NCBI GenBank assembly: GCA_963966185.1
Contig: CAWZYM010000011.1
Coordinates: forward strand, 454,501 to 518,500
DNA: 64,000 bases
From: Rhabditoides inermis
Taxonomy: Eukaryota > Nematoda > Chromadorea > Rhabditida > Rhabditidae
Direction of reading: 5' to 3'
Below, one piece after another: positions 28,601 through 42,703 of the stretch (the first letter of the stretch is position 1; the number at the start of each line of letters is the position of its first letter). The position numbers were made by a program, and so were the translations under genes. The notes under the pieces were generated by a model that saw nothing but the letters and a program-made list of their open reading frames with translations, was not told where the DNA came from and ran no database searches.

Positions 28601-31600
28601 CGTGGTTTCGAAACAATATTCAAATAATTTGGACCGGAATTTACGTGTTATCTCGCCTCTTTGTCATATTTTGAAGCAGAGGTGTTGAACGTATTCTCCT
28701 AATATGTACGTCTAGCTCGCTTTGAGGTAGCGGAGTCTGTGGTTGGTTGAAAGTTTTGTTGGATTTTTTTTACTAATTCAATTGTTCCTTTTAGGTGGTG
28801 GAGTCTGTGGTGGTGGCGCACCAGAGCTTGGCTATCGCCATCCTCGCCTGGCTCAACGCACAGACGGAACATTTTCGTAAGTCTGAGTCGCTTTTTTTTC
28901 GATTTCGTCTTACATGTTGAAATGTTCCAATCACATTCCATACAAGAATCTATACAAGCCCAAACGGAAGTCTGTTCGTGAGTCTGACTCGCCTCTTTCC
29001 AATTGTGTCGTACATGGGATATTTCTTACAAGACGACTGATGCGAATGCTCTATTTCAGCAGCGATTACATTTTAGAGCAACACTGCTGTGAAAGTTTTT
29101 GATGCGATTTCTCGATTCCAGCGGCTCTCTCGGAAGTGATGGGCGAGACGCTGGTGGAGGAGTTGGTGGAGCTGGAGGAGGAGGAGGAGGAGATGGAGCA
29201 GTCACAGCCACAGCAGCCGAGTGTCGACGAGCCGCAGTCGCCCAAGTCTCCCGCGCCCATGGTGGTGCAGCCAGAGCCTCAGTCGCCACTGGCGGAGAGT
29301 GAGGTGAGGGGGGGGGAGGGTGCATACCGCACTTGAATGGCAGAGGGGAGCAAAGATGAATCAATTTTCTACCGTGACTCGGCGTCTCGGCGAAGAGACG
29401 AGAGTGGCATGTCATGTATCGGAAGTGCATGCGTTTGCCATATCAGGTGATGGAGACGGACGACGGCGTGGAGTGTCGTGGCGGCGGGGGGTCGGCGTCT
29501 GCCCCTGCCACTGTGGGCGGAGTGGCGGGGGAGAGGAGCGAGCGCCTCGTCGTGCGACTCATGCGCGCCGACAGGAGACTCTGGAAGGGTGAGCAGGGGG
29601 CGGGGGGGGGGGGAGATCTGTCACAACAGTTTTATTGATTGCTTGCACATATGAAATCAATGTGACGGTAAATCTACGCTCAAAGTCAAGACAGTCTATT
29701 GCTGTGGCTGTGTACTTCTTGCCACGCTGGGACTTGTCATTGCTTTGTGACGATGTGAATCCATGGCAATTCTTTTTTGCTATGATTATTGATCGATCGA
29801 TTGTATTGATTTCTCTCCATTTCAGCGGCGCGCAACGTGTTCCACGAGATGCTGATGAAGAGTGTGCTGATGCACATGCAGCACAAACAGTGCTTTGCCG
29901 AGTTCTTCATGCAGGTATATTGATTGGATTATTGATTGATTATCGATTTATTGTTTGATTCAGCTGTACTCGCTGCTCTACTCTGCGCACATTGACGACG
30001 ATCACGACCACGACTGCTCGATTGTCTCCCTTTCGGTGCAGTTTCTCACCGTCGGCTCACTGGCGAGGAAGTGAGTATTGATTTATTGATTTTTCACAAT
30101 CAATCAATGAAAATTGATTGACGGAGATTAGCTAACTGATTATCATAGGTTGATCTCCGAGCGAGACGCTCTGGCTACGGTGTTTGACGCGCTGCATGAC
30201 TACTGCAAGCAGTACGTCAAGAGTGAGTCCAGGGGTCATTTGCCATCTGAATATCTCCATTGCTTGACTCTCCTCATGTTGTATTGAAGTCTTTTGCGTT
30301 ACTGTATTGCAAACATGCTATTTTAAAGTCGGTCTTCACGCTTTGATATCCAGGCTACTTGAGAGAACTCTATTGTCATGATGTGATTGTAGGTGATGGC
30401 GACGAGGCGACTGCCAAGTTTGACTTTGCCAACCGGCCCTTCCCGGCGACGCTCAAGCGAGCGCTCATGATGGTCAAGGACAATCAGTGAGTGGGAGATT
30501 GATGACGATGCTATGTGTATGTGATGACCATTTTCTGTATGTGGTCAGACTATAGTCAGTGAGTGGAATGAATGGGTAGAGGTTGCGTGTGTCTTTAAAA
30601 CAAAATTGTGATATGAATTATTAGATTTGGCCTGCTAAGATATAACAATGTTATGATCTACTGTCGTACCGAGGAGTGAGTATCTGCCAAGAGATTCTAG
30701 AGACACAGTGACACAAAAGGAAATGTACAGTGTGTAAGGCTATATGTATCAAACATCTAGCTACTCATGGGGGCTCCTGAAAGATGTTGATTGTGTTGTT
30801 GCAGGTACATGCTGAACATGGTGCCGCAGCCGTCGGAGTGGACCCCGGAGCTGCGCACCGCCTTCATCTCGGGATTCGAGGCGTTCATCCGATTCCTCCA
30901 CCATCTACAGGTGAGTGCTAGGGATTAGGGCTAGAGGAAGCTGTCCGATCCGAGTCAACCGGCACGATTTTCAAAGATGTGAATTTTTGAGTTTCAAGTA
31001 TCATAGATACGATGTACGTTGTGAGTGCAGGACTGTGTTGCTCTATCACATCAGTACGTAGTACCCCGAGTTGACATGGCCATTGCAGGACATTTCCAGA
31101 TTAGGAGTATACTCGATTTATCGATTGATTGATTGATGTGAATGTGCTTTGTGCTTGCAGGACATGGACTGTGTGCGTCGTCAGGCGGTCGAGCACCAGG
31201 TGTGGGAGCTGGAGTGGGAGACGGCCTTCAACATCCAGCTGCGCGTCCAGGAGTGCATCTCCACTCTGCTACAGTGGGCAGTTAGCGATGTGCGTGGGGT
31301 AGAGTATACTGAATTAAGTCATGATCAGAAATCACGTTGCATAATTACACGTGAAAAAAAGATGATACCAGGGGGGGGGGGCGGGAGAGACGTTTAAAAG
31401 CAGCAAGGGAAGTATGGCGCTGATTGCAGGCGGAGGTGCATCGGCGGGCGCTGTCGGTGTGTCTGACGGCATGCGAGATGCACCCGCACGCCCCGATGGA
31501 GCCGGTGGAGGGAGAGACGGCCAGGGAGACGCATACCACTGTCGAGGGTGAGGGGGGGGAGGGGAGGAGGAGGGTTTGTAGATACACATGATCGTGAGTG

Positions 31601-34600
31601 TGGAGTGTTGTTGGGACTGGAATCCTGTTGAGACTTGTTGGGACTGGGAACGGTCGAGGTTGAGGGGAGGAGTCGACTATTCACACGCGTGCATTTAACC
31701 GAGTGTTGTTGAGGGTGAGTAGGAAGGAGGATTGCAGACTATCACATATCTATGCACCATTGGAACCGAATAGTCCCAAGACTGTGTTGATACGGCTGCA
31801 TTGCAGTGAATGGCTGTCGCGCGTTCTTCCCGTCTTTTGACGTGCTCAAGGGTACGGTGTCGATCCACCAGCCGCTGTGGAGGCTGCTTGCTGGGTGAGA
31901 GAGAGAGAGGGGGGAGGAGGAGGAGGAGGGAGAGGGAGATAGAGCACAATTTGAACCCATGCTTGCAGCCTGTTCGCGGCGTCTCCGGACCTGCTGCTGC
32001 CGCTGCATTCGACTTCCGAGGATGATCCGGAGGGACTGCGAGAGCGCATTTCCCGGATGGCAACCAATCTATATGAAGCACCGCTCAGGTAAGATAGCTT
32101 TCTATTCCACTAGGTAGTATGTGAATATCAGGTAGCTTCATTGCACAGTAGTTTGATAGCTACATGGCTGGCTGTATCCAACTGTAAGGCTGTTAGGCAG
32201 CCGCACTGTGGGTTCCAGCATGGCTCCCTTCCTATGAAGAGAACATCGCTCCTCGTTGCAGGGTGGTAGTGTTGTGTGCGCAGTCGGCAGCGCGTCTCTG
32301 GCGCCGCAACGGCTTCTCGCTCGTCAACCAGATCCACAACTACTTCTCGCCCCTCTGCCGCACCGAGATGTTCGACAGGGACCTGCTCATGCTGCAGGTA
32401 TGCCTGGGAGAGAGATCAAGTGGGACTACGGTAATCCGTAAATGGATGATTGGGATTGACCGTCAGTCAGCTTTAGCTAGGGTTGTCAATCAGCCAGTTT
32501 CTCTAGGATGACGATGAAGTGACCCAGGATGTGTAGGCTGTTTGTGAACCGCCTGAAGTTTTGATCACTTTGCAGGTTGGCGGCGCGCGCACGCCGCGCG
32601 ATCAGTTTATGCTGCACGTGCTGACGCGGTTCCGCGCGCACCACTGGGCCGACCTGGACTTTGGGGGGACGGACAGCCGGAATGGAACGCCGTTCGGGAG
32701 CAAGATGGAGCCCGAGGAGACGTCGCAGATCACGTGCACTCTGGTTGAGGAGATGCTCGCGACTATGATTCAGATCATTGGTGAGGAGGCGTCTCTCTCT
32801 GCTCTCTCTCTCTCCCTCCCTCCCTCCCGCCCTCCTTCTCCCTCATCTCCCTCTCTCCAGGCGAACGCTACCGCAGCGGTGTGGGCGAGTGCGACCTGTC
32901 GGCGGCTCTGCAGCGCGAGATTGTGCACATGCTCTGCGTCGGACCGCAGCCATTCTCGGCGGTCAGTCAACACTATTGTTTTAGATTTCGAATCGATTGT
33001 TACCACGGATTGGAGAGCTATTGTGATTTGTGGTTGTGGTGAAGATTGGCGTGTTTAGATCTCTCGCAAGCTGTCGCACGACCCGCTCCTCTCCAAGCTC
33101 TCCCTCCACGACGCTGTCAACGCCGTCGGAGACTTCAAGTGAGTTGTCCTCGGTTCTCGAAGCTGTTCTTCTTTGTGTGTAAGAACCTGAACCTGAAGTA
33201 GGGTACTTTGTTGTATAATCAGAATTAGCGATTCTGGATAAATGATTGATTGACTGTAGGGTTTCGCATTGCATTCATCTTGATTCGATTTTCACTAGGT
33301 TTAGTTAATCCATATGGTATCAATCATCAAATAGCACAAACATCCTAGCACTATTTGATGATTGATACCATATGAATAAACTGAACTTTAAAAAAAACTT
33401 GATTTGTTTTCTAGGAAGCCAACGTCGACGTGCGCCGGTCAGTTCCACCTGAAAGAGTCGCGCCTGGCCGACTACAACCCCTTTTTCTACCACTACAGCA
33501 AGGTGGGTTGATGGGGGTGGATGGGGTTGAACTTAGGGGCTGGTGACTGGTGCGTGGTAGCATGGCTGGCTGGTGAATGTGACTGGTGACTGGTGCCATG
33601 TGGCATATATGGATATATGACTGGCGCTATGGTTATATGGGTGGCTGGTGTCATGTGTGACTGGTGACATGGCTGGCTGGTGACTGGTGCGTGGTACTAT
33701 GACTGGCTAGCTGGTGACTGGCTGGCTGGTGACTGGTTACTGACTGGTGACTGGTAGCATGGCTGGCTAGCTGGTGCTGGTGACTGGTGACTGTTGCAGG
33801 CGGATGTCTCGGCGGCCGAGCAGCAGCAGCAGAAGACGAGGGCCAAGGCGGATCGGTGAGTGTGTGCGAGGAAACGATTGTCCGAAGAATCGCGAGTAGT
33901 GTGTGGGAGTTTGTAGCTATTCGGGAGTGGTTTGAAGAGAGTGACCGCGAGAATATGAGAGGGGTATCATAGTTGTAGACATATCGCTTTTGGGGGGGAG
34001 GTAGTTGCAAGTTATATCGGGACCAGTTTGAAGATACTGATCAACTGACCGCTTGTTGAGATATGAGAGGGGCATCCACCATACAGTGATATTGCAGTGA
34101 TATAGTTATATTAGAGGGTAGTTTGAAGAGACTTGCCCGATACTTGAAAGGTGTCCTCACCCTCCATCCACATACATGTCCTTGCAGTAAGGAACATAGT
34201 GAACGCTAAATGAGAGGGGCATGGGGCATCACATTTATTTGTAATTGGTACCCGGAAACTGTCTGCTACTCGAGAGGGGAGTCCTCACCCTCCATCAACA
34301 TACACGCCATTGCAGCGCCGTGCTGGCGTGTCCGCCCCCGCAACCGCCGCGCTTCACCCCGTTCTACGCGCCACTGCGCGACCTGCTCCGCTCACCTGTG
34401 CTCATTAGGGTGCTGAGGGTGGTGTTTGCCAGGTGGGTTGTTGTTGTTGTTGTTGTGTCTTTATTCGAAATCACATACCTGAAGATGACAATGACATGGT
34501 CGTAAATGCAATTTGTATTGACATGGTGAACATATCGTATATATGTTTGACGTGATCATCAACGTGAAACGCTATTAACCGCTATTAATGAATGAATGGA

Positions 34601-37600
34601 ATAACAGCATCACAGGTTTTCTTCGCATACATACTAAAGTGATGGGAATAGTTTGTCAACTGTTTGCGTTACTTAATAGTAACTCCGATTACTCACAAGT
34701 TTCTTTTGGTTAGTAGGAAACTATTGCAGGTTCGCGAAGAAGAGCCGTTTCTCGTCGGACCGTCTGGTGCACCGCGCGCTGTATCTGGTGGGGATGGGGC
34801 TGTGGGAGCAGCGCGCCGACCACGCATTCGACTGGCTGCCGGCCGCCGAGGCGGACGACCTGCTGAAGTGGATGGAGGGACTGGTGGCGAGCGCCGAGGG
34901 ACAGCCGTTCGAGCACTTGTTGTGGTGGACGATCCAGGTGGGTTGGATGTGGAATGGAATGGAGTTGCAATAATTTGTTTCAACGACATGATTTTTTTTG
35001 ATAAGACTTGGTAGACTATTCAAAATTCAAGTGGGGTGAATATGAAGGAGAAAGTGGTAAAAAGCTCTTTGTATTCAGCGCTACAAGCTGGTGGAGCGTG
35101 AGGTGCGTCAGGGCGACCGGGCCGACTCTCGACAGGCGGAGAAGATTGAGGAGGAGGCGATCGACCCGGCGACTGCCAAGGAGCGACGAGCGGCGATGGC
35201 TGCGCGGATGCGCGCCAAGGCACTCAATCAGATGAACAAGATGCAGAACAAGTTTATGGAGCAGCTGAAGGAGGAGGGCGGGGAGGAGAAGGCGGACGGG
35301 GGAGGGGGAGGGGAAGCAAGGGCGGCTGTGACGAGGATGGACGAGGACGAGGATGCTGTCAGGTGGGTGGGAGTTATTGATGTTAGTAGCATTTATTATA
35401 TTAGTAGTTTTTATTAGTTTCTAGTAGTATTATTGGATTCGAACCAGCTCGAACGAATATTGCAATGATATAGTGTGACTTGATCTTGAGTTTGGGAAAA
35501 AGCGTACATCATGTAACATGTAACATGTAACGTAGCGGTCAGCGAACCTTATTCGAAGTTGTAGTGCGAAGTAGTTGAAATGTGAAGAGAGACTGCACTC
35601 GATTCACCGTGATTAGTTTGCTTCGTTGATGGTAAAGTTATAGTTCTATGCTCGCAATAAGTTGCGCGCGATGGGGGTAGATCAGAGGAAGACGGAAATT
35701 CAGCTTTCGGCAATAGCGCGCAAAACAAGAGAGGCATACGGTCACCGTATTTCGAACTGCAAGCGAGGTTGATCGAAAACTATCGCTCTGGCGCAGACTA
35801 TATTGTAGTATTGTTATTATTGTATTTTTTGGTATATTTGTTTAGTCTCTCGCATTGGTTTTGTACCGAGAAACGAGGCTGATGCGATTGGTGGTTGCAG
35901 GCTGCCGTCGGACGCGGGCTTCCCGGTGTGTCTGGGTGCGGGTCGGGTGCGGGCCGAGGTGGTGGAGCCGCGCAAGCTGACGTGCATCCTGTGCCAGGAG
36001 GAGGACACTCTCACCGTCAACGGACAGCCCTTTGTGGTAGCGGCATATGTGCAGAGGTGCGTGCGGGGGGGGGGGGGGGATGGGTATGGTCGAACAGAGA
36101 GGCTGACCGCTACTTGATTGAAGATGGCAGACAAGTGTACTCGGAATAGTTACAGAAGTTGTTGTTGAACAAGATCAGTTGTGAAATTACGAAGAGACTG
36201 ACCGTTTCTTCAGAAAGTTGATAACGATTACCGTAACTCTGTGATGGTCAGCCAAGATGGAAAGATCCGTCTCACTTGGCGTGTCACCCTCTCTCGTTTG
36301 CAGGTCGCAGTTGTTTGCTCACCGTCGCTCTGGCTCGGCGGGGGCGACTGCAGCGGACCCGGCGCCCCGTCTGGACGCGCACTGGCTGCACGCCGCGCTC
36401 GAACACGGAATAGATGCCAGCACGTGCAGCCACACGATGCACTGGGAGTGCTATCAGAAGTAAGGGGGAGGGAGAGTTGGGGAACTGCTAGAAGAGGATA
36501 CATGGAAGAGAGCGAGGCAGGTGGTAGGATAGATGAGAGTCGGGTATACGTGCGTCGAGACACATGCACTGGTGGATGGAGAGTGAGTATAGAGATGGAA
36601 GAAGAGGATGTGGATGGGAGGATGAGTGAGAGGGGGAATGTGGATGTAGAGATGAGGTCTCTGGTGGTTTCAGTCTGTGCGACAATGTGCAGTCGAAGGA
36701 GCGGGCGCGCAACCGGCAGCACCTGGCGGCTCGGATGCTGGACGTGGATGGGGGCGAGTACCAGTGCCCGCTGTGCAAGCGCCTCTCCAACACGGCCATG
36801 CCCCTCCTGCCCGCACTGCAGTCGGTCGGGGTGAAGGGGTGAGTGGTGGGGGGGGGATGTGATGGCTGATAAAAGCTCACAGTACGCGGCAGCGGCAATG
36901 TACAATGAGCCATCACTCTTTTAACAGAAAAGAAATCACTGTTTTCATGAATTCATGCATTCGGGAAATGCGCGCCAGAGCCGCTGAATGCAGAGTAGTT
37001 ATGTCCTATTTCCAGCTTCTCTGAGGCGCGTCGCTGCGGGGTGCTCCACGAGGAGTGGGAGGAGTGGGTGAGTCGGATGCGCGAGCTGCTCGACGCGCCC
37101 GCCCCGGTCGGCGGCGGCAAGAAGACGCACGGCAGGAAGAGGTCCCACTCGGAGAGGTCGCTGCTCGATCTGAAGAATGACGACGGCGCGCTGCTGCCCC
37201 CGCCCGGCAGTCTGGAGACGGCCATCTCGTCGTCGGTGCCCACCGCGTCGTCGATGAATTTGTTGATGGAGGGAGAGGGAGGAGGAGGGGGAGGGGGAGT
37301 GCCGGCGGCGGCGCGGCACTCCCACGCGGTGCTGGGAGGAGGAGGAGCGGGTGAGAGGATGGGTGAGTGGGGGGGGGGGGGGGTGTTGGGTTGGGGAAGT
37401 GGTGTAGTGTTAGTATGAGAACAGTGGGGTGATTGTTAGGAAGTTGACGGGGGTCGGGGTATTATGATTGGAATCATGTAGTATCATTTGTTTCAGACGT
37501 GGACGACGCAGCCGCTGCGGCGGAGATGGCGGACGCTCTGGCGGCGGAGCAGTTTATCGCCGAGCTACTGCCGCCGCAGGTTGCGCGCGAGGCGATGAAC

Positions 37601-40600
37601 ATGCTGCGCGAGAGGGGCGGAGAGGCGAGGAGGCGCGACAACACTCCTGGTTCGGACTCATCCCCCGAAGGAGAGGGGGAAGTGGCGGGAGGAGGGGGAG
37701 GGGCAAGGATGAGGAGGAGGAGGACCGATAGCACCACGCAGAGGAACTTCAAGTGGGTAGCAGTTGTGGTAGCGAAATATAGCTTGGTCCTGTTTCGTGG
37801 GGCAGTCGCGAAGAGAGAGTTTCGAAGAGACTGTCCGTAATATCGGAGGCTGGTGAACCTAATTTCATGGCCGTTCAGCTTCCCGTCGACGCTGCTGAAC
37901 CAGCTGGCGAAGCACGTTCCGTTCTTCAAGGAGGTGAAGGTGCCGGCGGGTCTGGAGACGTTTGAGGACCCCATCAAGGCATTCACCAAGTTCCTCAAGG
38001 CGGTGCGTCGTCGTATTCGATTGGCATTGGGGTGTTTTGTTGAGTACACACTGACCGCTCTTGTTTGCGAGTTTGATGAAGTTGACCTTGGTTGTGCAGG
38101 TTGAAGGGTCGAAACAAGATTCCGTTGTGTGTCTAGCTATCATGTGCTACTTTCTGATCTCCTATAGCTCTATGCTCGCAGTAAGTTGCGCGCGATGGGG
38201 GCAGATCAGAGGAAGACGGAGAGTCAGGTCTCGGTAATGGCGCACAAAACAAGAGAGGCAGACGATTATGGCACCGTATTTCGAACTTCAAGCGAGGTAG
38301 ATCGAAAATTACCGCTCTGGCGCAGGCTATCCTAATATATAGAAAACGGCCTGTCCGTCCGTCCGTCTGTAAGTGACGCTCATGTGCCGCTTATATAGCC
38401 TAGCCGCCGCCAGCATATGATACGCGCCGGGTTGGCACTTTTTTCAGCGAGGGCATGTGATTGCGAAATTATCTCCGCATACCAGGAGGAGGAGCGCCGT
38501 AGGCGCGACTCCGACTGGTATCTACTTTGGAAAACCCCTCTATGTTCAGAGCCGTATGCGCTCGTCATCCACCTTCTCGTCGTCGTCGTCCTCGTCGGAG
38601 GACACTGTGCTGGTGACGACGCAGACGCAGTGGCAGGCGACGGCGCACCTCTGCCGCGTCCTGTCCACTGTGCTGCGGGAGGAGAGGAAGCCGCTCTTTG
38701 GGGCGTTGAATACGAGACAGGTGGGTGTGGGGGGGGACGCTTTCAGTAAATGATTGATTTCTGATGGTTACGGGAGACGGAAGGGGAAGGATGAGGTGAT
38801 GGTGATTAGAATAATTGGTATAAGATTGGTGCCGATTGCAGCGCGACGGTCTTCTGGCGATGGCGCGTCTGTCTGCCGCGATGGCGTACAACATGCAGCC
38901 GCAGCACGAGGTGGTGGTGCAGCAGCTGCGCCTGCTGCTCCGGGAGCCGCCCAGGGAGGGAGGGGCAGGGGGAGGGCCGTTCAGCCCCCGCTCCCCTCCC
39001 GACGGGGCGCAGTCGCCGGTGATGCCCAATAGTCCGCCCGTGACGTTTACGGAGAAGGTGGTGAGTTGATTCTGATTGGCGTCTGGCAGCAAATGTAGTG
39101 GAACGTTTTTGATTGGTTGATCATGATCTGTGATGTTGGTTTTCTGAAGACTGAGGTTTCTATACTGTACGTTTCTGATTGGTTAGGATACGCTTACTGA
39201 TTGTTTGTCTTTGTTGCAGACAACAAGCTACAATCAGTACATTGATACATTGATTGGATTGACACATTGATACATGTACTGTATACATTGATTGGTATTC
39301 TAATCTAATTCTGATTGGCGTCTGATACTGTGATTACTTGAGTGATGATGATGCTTATCGATTGCAGACGACCCCCGTGGCGCAGATGTGGCAGTCGCTG
39401 GGCAAGTCGAAGAAGAACCACGTGAACATTCTCTCCGTCGACATGCTCAGTCTGGCGGTGAGGGGGGTGGTTCTGGTTCTGGCTCTGGTTCTGGCTTTGG
39501 TTCTGGTGACCGTGCGAGGGAGGGGGGGGGGGTGGTTCTGGTTTCTGGTTTCTGGTTCTGGTGACTAGACTGGGTAGAGGGTAGAATTGGTTCATGTTTA
39601 GGGTTTAGCGGTGAAAGTGAGCTGGGTTGTCGATTTCATGTTTAGATGTTGCATTTCGGTGTAGACATCATATTAAAGGTAGTGTACCCTCTGAATCTGG
39701 GTGCATGTGTAGATACAACATGTCATTGTTTACGACTCAATAAGTATATTATGAATGATGCAAACATATATTCTGAAACAATTTAGTTTTAAAAAATTAT
39801 TTGAAAATTGGAGTGAGAAATCGTAGAAACTAATAACTTTTAATCAGCTCGGGGGTGTGTGCACAACTGCACGAAGTTACACAATTTGACCACACTAACG
39901 GCTGTTTCATTCAAGACAATTTATTTGCATGTGTTTATATTGTTTCTTATGGGCAACCTGGAAAGTTCATCAGTTCATCCGTACATCAGTACATCAGTAC
40001 ATCAGCAAAAAGTACATCACATGACGTCACGAGTACATCACATGACGTCATGTGATGTACTGATGTACTTTCTTTTATTTTTCGCGAATTGGTCCGATTT
40101 TATTTTATGTTCGGGGCCCTTATTTATTTTCTGGCGCCACGCGGGTACTTTTCGATCAATCAACGTATAGTTTTCCATATTTTCTAAGTATTAATCACCA
40201 GTGGAGCATTGTAACGTACAGCAACATGATTATTTTGTATGGATGAAGAGAGATGAGGATGAGGAGGATGAGGAGGATGAGGATTGAGGATGTTGAGGAT
40301 GTTGACGTGTTGACGACGATGTTGTTGTTGTTCATGATGAGGATTGGTAAGTAGTCCCTTTAAATTTGATAATGACTGATCAGTCGCAGTCGCAATTTGC
40401 AAGACGCTAATGGTTCTCAATGATCGCAAGAAGTATCTACTCTTTCTCCCACTCTGATTCGTCTTCCGCGCCGCGGACGATGAAGAACACATTCCAGTTC
40501 GAGTGATCGGATATGCTAATAAGAATGGACTACATTACTTGAATACAAAATAATCATGTTGCTATATGTCACAATGTTCCACTGGTGATAAATATTTATG

Positions 40601-41613
40601 GAAAACTATACGTTGATTGGTCGAAAAGTACCCGCATGGCGCCAGAAAATAAATAAGGGCCCCGAACATAAAATAAAATCGGACCAATTAAAAAATAAAA
40701 GAAAGTACATCAGTACATCACATGACGTCATGTGATGTACTCGTGACGTCATGTGATGTACTTTTTGCTGATGTACTGATGTACTGATGTACGGATGAAC
40801 TGATGAACTTTCCAGGTTGCCTTTCTTATGTCATTCTTATTTTATATAACATTTCTACTATGTGTTTCTTTCACTAGCTTGGCGAAAACAGCAGATGGGA
40901 AATTATATGCTAAACGCAGTAAGATTATGTTGAATGATGTTAAAAATCATAACTCACAACGTTGCGCAAATATGCGTATCATGTTGGATTAAAATAAATG
41001 TTTGATAATTTTCAATTTCATTATTTTTTATCACAAACAACCATAAACGACATAAAAATACCTCTAAAAGACATTGATAATACATTCATGATATTTTTTA
41101 TATTTGATTCAGAGGGTACACTACCTTTAATAATGGTTAATATTGGTTTATGTCAGTGTGCACGTGAAACATACATTAGGATTTTTTGCTGCGGAACGGC
41201 GGAACTTCAATAACCCTCAATAGCGGAAGAATCGATAACACGCAGTATAGATCACAAAGAAAACGCGAATTTGGATCAAGTCAAGTGGTATAATTGTTGT
41301 CAGGTGTCTCTGATGATGTCGATTGGATGGTCGTGGCTGGACGGCGGTGTGCAGACACTGCGAGGCGGACAGAAGACGAGGAGGTGGGTGGAGAGGGAGA
41401 GAGAGGGAGGGAGGGAGAGATAGAGGGGGGAATAGAGAGAGGGAAAGAGGGAGAGGGGGAGGATAGAGTAGAGAGGGAGAGAGAGAGAGAGGTGAGTGAA
41501 CTGTTTCAGTCTGCTGCCCGACGGTGGAGAGGACGAGCAGCACGTGATGCGTCTCGCACTTTGCGCCCTGCACTTCCAGGTGAGAGAGAGGGAGAGAGAG
41601 AGAGGGAGAGAGA

Positions 41614-41649
<36 letters not shown>

Positions 41650-42223
41650 CGGACAGACGGACAGACGGCCAGAAAGACCCATATGTTAGTAGGTGGCGGC
41701 TGGTGTGGCAGAGAGCAAAGATGTATGTGGAAAAAGTGGGAGGCATGCAGGTTAAAAAGGTCGAAACAGGACACTGTTTCTAGTATCTACGTGGTTACAA
41801 GTGGTTACGTTATGATTGTCTTACGTGTTCTCTCTTTCTGATTATTAATCTCTCTTCATTGTCCGATTTCAGGTAGTGGCGACGTTTTCGGACGGCGACA
41901 TGTGTGAGGAGGAGGGAGGGGAGGAGGGCGATGACTCGGCGGAGAAGGACAGGGTGCAGGAGCTGTGGACGGCGGCGCGCGGAGAGGAGAGACTCGTCGA
42001 CAGTGCACGGCTGGTGAAGGTGGGTGGGGGAAGGGGAGGGGAGGGAGAGAGGATGGGAGGGAGAGAGAGCGCGAGAGAAGAGAGAGTGAGATGTGATTTC
42101 CCGGTTTTCAGCTCCTGCACGAGGCTACGGTGGATTTCCTGCGCGCGATCGCCCTGCTGTACTATGGCATCACCATGGTGCCCCCGCCGGAGGCTCTCAA
42201 GGGTGAGTGGAGAGAGGAAGGGG

Positions 42224-42262
<39 letters not shown>

Positions 42263-42653
42263 TTGTGGTTCCAGACCCCAGCATGGCGGAGCTGGAGCCG
42301 CTGTGTCGCTACCTGGGCCTGCCCGGTCGTCTGCTGTCCCTCCTCGATGGCCCGGCGGTGACGCGTCTCTTCGAGATGTGGTCCCCCTCGCTGCCCTCTG
42401 ACCCGCTCGCTCGCCTCGAGCTCGTGCCGCAGCCGCGCCGCGCCAACCTGCTCGTACAGCTCCCGCAACACTTTGCCGAGCTCATCTCGCAGGCGGCAAA
42501 GTTCAGGTGGGTTGGGGAGTGAGAGGGGTGAGGGAGAGAGAGAGAGTTTTGATTGAAAGTATTTATCTCAAATCGTATGGGGGGAAGTTGGAGTTTATAT
42601 TGGGCAGTTGGCGAATGACTTGGGTCCGGCCGGAGAGAGAGGGGGGAGAGGGA

Positions 42654-42703
<50 letters not shown>

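Noticed and set aside
36228..36905. 225-codon minus-strand open frame within ubr-1
   Set aside because: Antisense of the RING exons 33-34; the sense strand has the RING cysteines and histidines.
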